DNA of 5,569 nt, taken from contig CAJAPL010000169.1 in assembly GCA_903943625.1 (NCBI GenBank), forward strand, positions 1-5,569. The letters are read 5' to 3'. The notes under the pieces are model-generated. The model searched no databases. It was not told the DNA's origin and was given only the letters and a program-made list of their open reading frames with translations. Source of the stretch: an uncultured bacterium (GTDB lineage: Bacteria; Patescibacteriota; Gracilibacteria; Absconditabacterales; Absconditicoccaceae). Both the position numbers and the translations under genes were made by a program. Of the stretch, positions 1-5,569 are shown piece after piece (the stretch's first letter is position 1; each line of letters starts with the position of its first letter).

Positions 1-1877
1 AAACTGATTTTTGCAAATCGGTCAGTAGTGCTTTTTTTATTTTTATTAAAATTCAACTTTATAATTATTCAATCGATTGTAATTTCTCTAGCTTCCATTT
101 CTCTTATTATCTCATCATTTAGGCCCCGTTCTTTCTTCAATCCATCCATAGTCAATTCAAATTCAGTCTGAGAGAAAATATTAATCAAAACATTTTGTTC
201 AGACTTAACCTGCTTTTTGATCCATTTGGCATAATTCTCAGTTATTTTTTCATTTAGTCATTTTTCAAGTTTTATATCTGTTCATCTTCACGCCATATTG
301 GTTGCTACTACAACACTCTTAAATTTTCAAGCATTGGAAACTATATGTGCTTCTTGCTCATGAAATTTTGCATTCAAAACATAATGGTTAATAGATTCTT
401 TTTCCAATATATGAGAAACAGATTCAGACGTCAAAATATTGGCTGTTCATATCAGTATAGGCTGTCACATTTCATGATAAAATTTTATGTGTTCTTTCAC
501 AAACTTCCGTTTTGCACTCTGGTTAAAATAAACTTTATCATTTTTATCTACTCTGATTACCTGCCTATTTGGTGGTATTTCTAAGGTATCGAGTTCATAT
601 ATTTTCATAAATTCTTCCGCTTCTGTTGTCGCCGTACCAGTCATACCTCACAATTTTTTATATTGCTTAAAGAAGTTCTGATATGTAATAGTCGCCATTG
701 TCTGTGATTCTCTCTGTATATCTACAGCTTCTTTTGCTTCTATTGCTTGATGCAATCATTCACTAAATCTTCTTCATTGCATAGTCCTACCTGTGTGTTC
801 ATCCACTATCAACACTTCTCAATCTTTTACTATATACTCTTTATCTATTTCATAAACTGCATGAGCTTTTAAAGCATTTTCTATATGATGGATCTCTTCT
901 ATTCACATGTCTTTATAGAGGTTTTCTACTCACAATACTCATTCGAGTTTTTTAATTCACCTACCAGAAAGTAGCACACTCTTTGTCTTTTCATCTATAT
1001 AATAATCTCAATCTTCTTCCTGATCTTTTGGCATCTCTTTCAATAGTTCTTGTAACAATCACTTAGATACGACTTTTTTAGTTGTGCATGGAGTAAGTAA
1101 TTTAACTATCTTAGCATAATACACATATTTTTCAGTGGCTTCTTCACGTGCTTCAGAAATAATAAGGGGAGTCCTTGCTTCATCGACCAATATACTATCT
1201 ATTTCATCTACTATAGCATAATTCAACGGCCTCCAAAGCAATGCTCTGGACGCAAAACTCTTTACCAAGTTATCTCTCAGATAATCAAACCCTAGCTCAG
1301 AATTTTCTATGTATGTTATATCCTTTGAATATTCTTCTCTTCTTTTTTGGATAGGTACAGATTTTACTACGCATCCCACACTCAACCCCAATCGCATGTA
1401 AACATGTCACATCCATTGTGCATCACGAGATGCTAGGTAGTCATTGACAGTTACGACGTGTACTCATTTGCCACTAAGCGCATTCAAATAAACTGGCATC
1501 ACAGCAACAAGAGTCTTTCATTCTCAGGTTTTCATTTCAGCTATCTTTCATTTGTGCAAAATCATTCAACCTATAAGTTGCACATCATAAGGTAGCATAT
1601 TCCAAGTTGTTTTCTCTCATTTTACTTCGATTTCCTGCCCAAGCATCCTTTTACATGCTTGTTTCACAACAGCAAAAGCTTCAGGCAAAATCTGATCAAG
1701 AGTCTCTCATTTTGTTAATCTCTCCTTAAATTCAGGAGTTTTAGCCTTAATTTCTTCGTCACTTAAATTGTCAAATTCCGCATAATGATAATTAATCTGA
1801 CTCACTATAGGCATTATTTTATTTAGCTGTTTTTGATTGTAATCTCAAGCTATTTTATTCAATATCCGTCAAAACAT
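1..1877 (-). CDS. secA: SecA, preprotein translocase ATPase (C-terminal part beyond left edge)
   Basis: SecA is the cytoplasmic ATPase that drives unfolded preproteins through the SecYEG channel. With TGA read as glycine, about 625 codons are open from the ATG at 1875-1877; an in-frame TAA at 1893-1895 rules out an upstream start. Visible motifs, in order: N-terminal [17 protein letters not shown] and [11 protein letters not shown]; Walker A TGEGKT at residues 117-122 inside [40 protein letters not shown] at 196-203; Walker B DEID at 224-227 followed by [10 protein letters not shown]; the preprotein-binding region; VDEHTGRTM at about 358-366; GGMTGTA ending at 416; [10 protein letters not shown]; and ATNMAGRGTD ending at 534. 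About 27 codons are TGA, including both Walker A glycines (118, 120) and both GRGTD glycines (530, 532). Four tryptophans are TGG. After GRGTDIKL, at least 85 residues follow without the usual GGLxVIGTERHESRRIDNQ block, so an insertion lies here and the gene runs off the window. No Shine-Dalgarno sequence lies just before the ATG. Confidence 0.97.
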
Positions 1878-1923
1878 AAACCAATTATTATTTTATAAAA
1901 AAATTATTCCTTTTCAAATAAAC

Positions 1924-1951
1924 ATTATATCAAAATCAGACTACATTTCAA
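1924..1951 (-). promoter_or_regulatory. secA promoter (-35 TTGAAA, 16 bp, extended -10 TGATATAAT)
   Basis: On the minus strand TTGAAA (1946-1951, five of six matches to TTGACA) is followed after 16 bp by a perfect TATAAT (1924-1929). A TG one base upstream of the -10 makes it an extended -10. Transcription would begin near 1917, giving a leader of about 40 nt before the secA ATG. An AAGGA lies at 1908-1912, about 30 nt before the ATG, which is too far to be its ribosome binding site, and an in-frame TAA lies between the two. The call rests on consensus match and position only. Confidence 0.7.
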
Positions 1952-1970
1952 AGGGAAAATACTATTAGAA

Positions 1971-1990
1971 AGTAATGATTTTAAATCACT
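1971..1990. repeat. Palindrome between the divergent secA and corA promoters
   Basis: TGATTT (1976-1981), a single T, and AAATCA (1983-1988) form a perfect 13-bp odd-centred palindrome, flanked by AGT (1971-1973) and ACT (1988-1990) that extend the symmetry imperfectly. It sits upstream of both candidate promoters, where an operator could act on either gene. The sequence is AT-rich, so chance symmetry is possible. A partial copy (TGATTTT on the minus strand, 1932-1938) lies just upstream of the secA -10. Confidence 0.35.
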
Positions 1991-2014
1991 ATAACGACTC
2001 GGTTGGGTTTGTTT

Positions 2015-2042
2015 TTGCATTTCTACAAAGAATTATTATACT
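2015..2042 (+). promoter_or_regulatory. Possible corA promoter (TTGCAT, 16 bp, TATACT)
   Basis: TATACT (2037-2042, five of six to consensus) stands 16 bp after TTGCAT (2015-2020, three of six). Transcription would start near 2049, leaving about 23 nt before the ATG at 2072. That placement favours the ATG over the in-frame TTG at 2003, which would lie upstream of the transcript. The -35 is weak and there is no independent support. Confidence 0.35.
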
Positions 2043-2071
2043 CTCGACATCATTTATTTTACCCAAATAAA

Positions 2072-2995
2072 ATGGAAAAATTTCTTTCGATGGGAAATGT
2101 TACTCGAGTACATTTCAGCAATCCATCTGCTGAAGATATCAAGGAGATTGTTGAAACTTACGATGTCCATGATATTATAGAACAGGATATCAAAGAAATA
2201 AATACTCAAGATAAAATAGATATTTATGATGAGTGTATTTTTCTCGTGCTTCATTTTCCTAAATATAACAAGACCACTAGCAAATACTTTTCCAATGAAT
2301 TTAATATAATCCTAGGTAAAGACTATATAGTAACGGTCACAAAATATCACACAACACATATAGATAATATTAGAAAACAATATGCAGAAGATATCGCTCA
2401 AAAAGACCCTGATGAAGAATTTAAAATATCTCCATACTATATTCTGTACAAGATTATAGATGTGATGTACGATAAAGTTTTGGTTGCGTTAAATAAATTT
2501 AATATTGATTTAAATGTCTTAGAAGATGCAATCTTTAGTAAAGACATCTTAAATGAAACGTTGTTATCCAAGCTGCTTACAAAAAAACGCAATATAGTGC
2601 TGTTGAAGCACCTTATGCTGCCACAATCAGAGATTTTACAAGAATTGCAAAAAGCTACCGAAAATTTTTATGAATGAGATTTGGACGTTTATTTTGAAGA
2701 TCTTATCTATAAAACCGATAAAATTACAGCAGCTATTAATATGGCTATGGAGAACACTGAATCAATTTCTACGATTTACAATACATCTGCCAATATCAAG
2801 ACAAATACAATAGTTTCCATCCTCACAATCCTGACTGTTATTGTGTGATTGATGACGATGATTACATGATTTTATGGTATGAACGTAAAATTACCTTGAC
2901 AGGAATTTGCAAACACTGCATTCTTGATTATATGAGGAATGGTGGTCATCAGTATAGTTATGATAGTTATTTTTAGGAAGAAAAAATGGATATAA
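2072..2995 (+). CDS. corA: CorA-family divalent cation (Mg2+/Co2+) transporter
   Basis: This is a 307-residue protein with the architecture of the CorA (2-TM-GxN) family, pentameric inner-membrane channels that bring in Mg2+ and sometimes Co2+ or Ni2+. A large acidic and charged cytoplasmic domain (about 1-240) carries family-like stretches such as VHDIIEQDIKEINTQDKIDIY. Two hydrophobic helices follow: about 247-268, ending in the signature YGMN (GMN at 269-271), and about 280-300, followed by the basic tail RKKKW. The family places the N terminus and this tail in the cytoplasm. Five in-frame TGA codons (2675, 2846, 2867, 2897, 2933) read as Gly; the stop is TAA and the one tryptophan is TGG. 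Without recoding the protein would end at residue 201, before the channel. I chose ATG 2072; ATG 2090 (MGNVTRVHF) is a real alternative and TTG 2003 is unlikely. None has a clear Shine-Dalgarno sequence. It is divergent from secA. Substrate specificity is inferred from the family only. Confidence 0.92.
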
Positions 2996-3037
2996 ATTAA
3001 GCATTTAATGACTTGCGCTTATCGATTTGTAACCAAT

Positions 3038-3058
3038 AAAGAAGTTTACTTTCTTTTT
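3038..3058 (+). terminator. Weak candidate terminator after corA
   Basis: AAAGAAG (3038-3044) pairs with TTTCTTT (3050-3056), with one G-T pair, around a five-base loop, and is followed by two further T. The stem is almost all A-T pairs and so weakly stable, and it lies about 43 bases after the corA stop. It is far less convincing than the terminator after pnp; corA transcription may read through towards pnp. Confidence 0.25.
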
Positions 3059-3084
3059 GCAATTTGGACAAAAAATCTTATATT
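3057..3084 (+). promoter_or_regulatory. Possible distal pnp promoter (TTGCAA, 16 bp, TATATT)
   Basis: TTGCAA (3057-3062, four of six) and TATATT (3079-3084, five of six) are separated by 16 bp. Transcription from here would give pnp a leader of about 200 nt containing the tandem repeat and inverted repeats. In AT-rich DNA such matches arise often by chance. Confidence 0.25.
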
Positions 3085-3143
3085 TCACATAGGTTCTTTG
3101 TTTGTCTATCTGAGTATGAGCCGAAGAAACTAAAAGTAAAGCG

Positions 3144-3175
3144 TTACATTGTTTCATTGCTACATTGTTACATTG
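3144..3175. repeat. Tandem 8-bp repeat, four copies
   Basis: Four head-to-tail octamers: TTACATTG (3144-3151), TTTCATTG (3152-3159), CTACATTG (3160-3167) and TTACATTG (3168-3175). The first and last are identical; the middle two each differ by one base. All share CATTG in the same phase. The array lies in the non-coding gap about 120 bp before pnp. Eight is not a multiple of three, which fits non-coding DNA. A role is unknown. Confidence 0.85.
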
Positions 3176-3198
3176 AGACACTCAAACATTATGTTTTT
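3173..3198. repeat. Two adjoining small inverted repeats after the octamer array
   Basis: TTGAG (3173-3177) and CTCAA (3181-3185) form a perfect 5-bp inverted repeat around ACA. It overlaps by two bases a second one, AAACA (3184-3188) with TGTTT (3192-3196) around TTA, followed by TT. The second resembles a very weak plus-strand terminator. Because they overlap, the two hairpins compete. Both are short and may be chance. Confidence 0.35.
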
Positions 3199-3251
3199 AG
3201 TTGCTTCGTTTCGCTCAGTGGAGATATTTTCTATCCCAAACCAACAGTTTA

Positions 3252-3281
3252 TTTACAAAACAAAGATCCGACTTTTATTAT
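3252..3281 (+). promoter_or_regulatory. Candidate proximal pnp promoter (TTTACA, 18 bp, TATTAT)
   Basis: TTTACA (3252-3257, five of six to TTGACA) is followed after 18 bp by TATTAT (3276-3281, five of six to TATAAT). Transcription would begin near 3288, only about seven bases before the pnp ATG at 3295, so the message would be nearly leaderless. That agrees with the absence of a ribosome binding site in front of this ATG. Confidence 0.45.
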
Positions 3282-3294
3282 TTAGTTTATTTTT

Positions 3295-5424
3295 ATGACA
3301 CAAAAAAAAGAGTTCGATGTAACTCAATCGTCCTTTGATCGAGAAGGAAAAAAACTTTCATTTGAAACGTGAAAATTAGCAGTACAAGCTGACAGTTCGA
3401 TTTCACTATGATTCCAAGAAAATGTCTTGCTTTGTTCTACTGTGATGGAGGCCAACCCTAGACCAGATTCAGATTTTTTACCTTTGATGTTGGATATTAG
3501 AGAAAGCTTTTCAGCCGCTGGTAGAATATGATGAGCGGCTTATAGGAGAAGAGAAGGGAGGCCATCAGATCAAGCTATACTTTATGCTAGACTTACAGAC
3601 AGAGCCCTCAGACCTATGTTCCCCAAGTGAATGATCAACGACATTGTAATTACAATTACTCCGCTTGCGATAGACCATACTATGGATTTGTGAGTTGCTA
3701 CAATCATCGGTAGCTCATTATCTATTCTGGCTTCCTGAATCCCATTTGATTGACCTGTATGAGCAGCAAAGATATGATACAAAGATGGAAAATTTCTTAT
3801 CAATCCTACAAAAGAAGAGCTCAAAACTTCTATGTTTGATTTATTAGTAGCTTGAAAAAAATGAACTATCAATATGATAGAGTCTGAAGCTTCTGAAATA
3901 CCAGAAGATATCCTTAGAAAAGCACTTGAAGTCTGACAAGAACATATTGATAAATCTTGTGATTTTCAGACAGAATTTCTTAAGAAATTAAAAATTCAGG
4001 CGAAAGAAATTATCTACAATAAACCATCAGAAGAATTGATGGCCTATATTTCCAATATCCTTACTGCTGATAAACTCCAGGCTATGACTGGCAATTCAAA
4101 AGTCCCATTTAACGATCTTTACTCTCAATATGAAAAAGAAGTATTGGAAATATGTAAAGAAAAAATAACAGATTGAGAACATCCAGATTTCACAGAAAGT
4201 AAAATAAAAATCTGAGTTTTCAATACTATAAAATATTTTATACGTTCTCGTACATTGGAAACATGAAAGAGAATCGACGATAGAAAACAAGAAGATATTA
4301 GACCATTGTTTTGTGAAGTTGGCTTGTTGCCTAGAGTACATGGAGCATGACTTTTTCGGAGATGAGATACTCAAGTGCTTACAACTGTAACTTTGTGATC
4401 TCCATGAGATTTTCTAATATTTGACGATATGGAAAATGATTGAGTAAAACAAAGATATTTCCATCATTACAATTTCCCTCCATTCTCTGTACATGAAGCA
4501 AAATGAACTAGATGAGCTGGTCGTAGAGAAATATGACATGGTAGATTGGCAGAAAAAGCACTAGAAAGAATGATCCCAAATAAAGAAGAATTCCCATATA
4601 TTATCAGACTTGTTTCAGAGTGTCTGTGATCATGATGATCTACATCTATGTGATCAGTTTGTGGTTCTACATTGTCACTTATGGATGCATGAGTGCCTAT
4701 CAAGAAGCCAGTTGCTGGTATAGCGATGTGATTGATGACTGACCATGATGATGATTGAAAAATCACAAAACATCTAGTACTAAACGATTTGATGTGAACT
4801 GAAGATTTTACATGAGATATGGATTTTAAAGTTGCCGGTACTCGTGATGGTATCACAGCTATCCAGCTTGATACAAAATTAAAGGGTATCACCATGGATA
4901 TCATACAAGAGACAATCACAAGAGCTATTGCTGGATACAATGAGATTATGGATTTTATGCTCCAGACTATAGATAAGCCTAGAGACCACGTAGCTACTTA
5001 CGCACCAAAGATATTCTCAATCAAAGTGCCTATGGCAAAAGTAAAAGAAGTAATCGGTAAATGATGAGATGTAATCAACAAGATGATAGAAGAATGCTGA
5101 GGTATCAAGATAGATTTTGAAGACGATTGAACATGTTATCTTACACATCAAGATCAAGCTATGATAGACAAAGCTCTTGGAATGATAAAAGAAATTATAA
5201 CAGACCTAGAGGCTGGTCAAGAATTTGATGCAAAGATTACGAGAGTAGAGGACTACTGATTGTTTGTCCAGCTACCTAAAAATAAAATGTGACTATGTCA
5301 TATATCAAACCTATGACAAAGATACGAAACTCCATTAACAAACTCTTTCAAAATCTGACAGATAATCAGAGTTAAAATCAAATGAATCGACCACGATTGA
5401 AAAGTAGCCGTGGTAAAAATATAA
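3295..5424 (+). CDS. pnp: Polynucleotide phosphorylase (PNPase)
   Basis: PNPase degrades RNA 3' to 5' using phosphate, releasing nucleoside diphosphates; it works in the cytoplasm as a trimer. The 709 residues match the usual length of about 700. Domains in order: first RNase PH domain (about 10-145, with RRREGRPSD at 84-92) and its C-terminal part (about 148-212, ASGIPFDGPVGAAKIGY); a helical linker (about 240-320); second, catalytic RNase PH domain (about 330-545); KH domain (about 565-625, GKGG loop at 588-591); S1 domain (about 641-709, ITRVEDYGLFVQLP). Active-site signatures are present: [37 protein letters not shown] at 446-457 (phosphate site) and [13 protein letters not shown] at 507-519 (conserved acidic residues). 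I count 43 in-frame TGA codons at glycine positions against 20 GGN codons; the stop is TAA. The start is fixed by an in-frame TAG at 3283-3285. No Shine-Dalgarno sequence is visible. The usual RxDGR at the start of the second PH domain reads RIDDR (326-330). Confidence 0.98.
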
Positions 5425-5451
5425 TTAAAAAACCCTCGATATAATATAGAT

Positions 5452-5478
5452 AGCCCACAGAGATGTGGGTTTTTCTTT
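5452..5478 (+). terminator. Intrinsic terminator of pnp
   Basis: CCCACA (5454-5459) pairs perfectly with TGTGGG (5464-5469) around the tetraloop GAGA. Two further pairs (A-T and G-T) can extend the stem at its base. The run TTTTTCTTT follows directly (5470-5478). It lies 28 bases after the pnp stop codon, the expected place for a Rho-independent terminator, and marks the end of the pnp transcript. Confidence 0.93.
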
Positions 5479-5499
5479 AAATTTAAAATATTCATCTAT

Positions 5500-5522
5500 C
5501 TGTTGATTGCAGTCAACAACAG
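5500..5522. repeat. Inverted repeat with two alternative pairings
   Basis: TGTTGA (5501-5506) pairs with TCAACA (5513-5518) around a six-base loop. Alternatively CTGTTG (5500-5505) pairs with CAACAG (5517-5522). No T-run follows, so it is not a terminator. It lies in the non-coding DNA after pnp, upstream of whatever follows the window, and could be an operator or a chance symmetry. Confidence 0.4.
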
Positions 5523-5545
5523 TTTATACCTAGTAATGCTTGATA

Positions 5546-5551
5546 TTGACA
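5546..5551 (+). promoter_or_regulatory. TTGACA box at the right edge, possible -35
   Basis: A perfect TTGACA stands 18 bases from the window end. A -10 at 16-18 bp spacing would lie at or beyond the edge. Inside the window TATAAT (5556-5561) and TATACA (5564-5569) are too close to pair with it. It may belong to the promoter of a plus-strand gene outside the window. Confidence 0.25.
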
Positions 5552-5569
5552 TATTTATAATTATATACA

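Larger units (their letters stand above)
2996..3294. other. Non-coding gap between corA and pnp
   Basis: These 299 bases hold no convincing gene. One open stretch (3064-3285) would need a TTG start, shows no family resemblance and runs through the tandem repeat, so I do not call it. The gap contains a weak T-tailed hairpin after corA, two promoter-like sequences, four tandem 8-bp repeats and two small inverted repeats, listed separately. I see no tRNA-like fold. An in-frame TAG at 3283-3285 closes the pnp frame upstream of its ATG. Confidence 0.7.

Noticed and set aside
3..37. Plus-strand hairpin (8-bp stem with one G-T pair, TTGC loop) followed by a T-run, resembling a terminator
   Set aside because: It lies inside the open secA frame on the opposite strand and the T-run begins about nine bases after the stem, too far for a good intrinsic terminator. 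No plus-strand gene is visible before it.
345..584. Plus-strand open frame opposite secA
   Set aside because: It is antisense to a strongly conserved part of SecA and has no family features. The same holds for the open frames antisense to corA (2054-2254) and pnp (3582-3872, 4096-4374, 4467-4940).
1971..2030. tRNA-like arm: stem-loop with loop TTTTAAA followed by G/T-rich sequence
   Set aside because: No acceptor stem, no TTCGAAT-type T-loop and no D-arm can be found around it; the loop would need a mismatched stem.
2003..2071. N-terminal extension of the CorA-like protein from TTG 2003
   Set aside because: The 23 extra residues show no family resemblance, TTG is a weaker start, and the likely promoter -10 (2037-2042) lies inside this stretch.
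2072..2674. Absence of TGA codons in the first 201 codons of corA as a sign of different origin
   Set aside because: That part contains only about two glycines, so the absence of TGA is explained by composition.
3064..3285. Small open frame in the corA-pnp gap
   Set aside because: TTG start, no ribosome binding site, passes through the octamer array, no recognisable family and no TGA-glycine pattern like the real genes.
5440..5445. TATAAT just after pnp as a promoter
   Set aside because: No -35 at proper spacing, and it lies directly before the terminator hairpin, so it is probably chance in AT-rich DNA.

Overview
This is an AT-rich window with three protein-coding genes. All three use TGA as a sense codon for glycine, stop only at TAA where the end is visible, and use TGG for tryptophan. 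Under the standard code each gene would break into many short fragments; with TGA read as Gly they give nearly complete, highly conserved proteins. TGA-to-Gly is translation table 25, known from Absconditabacteria (SR1) and Gracilibacteria (BD1-5) of the Candidate Phyla Radiation (Patescibacteria). The window is therefore most likely from one of these two groups; I cannot tell which from this stretch alone.

Layout. Positions 1-1877 (minus strand) hold the first 625 or so codons of secA, the ATPase motor of the Sec protein export pathway; the C-terminal part lies off the left edge. A 194-bp divergent intergenic region (1878-2071) carries a good secA promoter, a weaker promoter facing the other way and a 13-bp palindrome between them. 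Positions 2072-2995 (plus) encode a CorA-family divalent cation (Mg2+/Co2+) channel with two C-terminal membrane helices and the GMN signature. A 299-bp non-coding gap (2996-3294) contains a tandem 8-bp repeat (four copies), small inverted repeats and two candidate promoters. Positions 3295-5424 (plus) encode full-length polynucleotide phosphorylase (PNPase, pnp), followed by a clear intrinsic terminator at 5452-5478. The last 90 bases are non-coding, with an inverted repeat and a TTGACA box that may belong to a gene beyond the edge.

The three genes are housekeeping functions (protein export, cation uptake, RNA decay). Nothing suggests that they form one system: secA is divergent from corA, and corA and pnp are separated by a gap with its own promoter-like sequences. 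I see no mobile element, CRISPR array, tRNA or rRNA. The outstanding feature is the recoded genetic code, with TGA placed at catalytically essential glycines. Lesser points are the unusual SecA insertion at the left edge, the tandem repeat before pnp, and the absence of Shine-Dalgarno sequences before all three starts.
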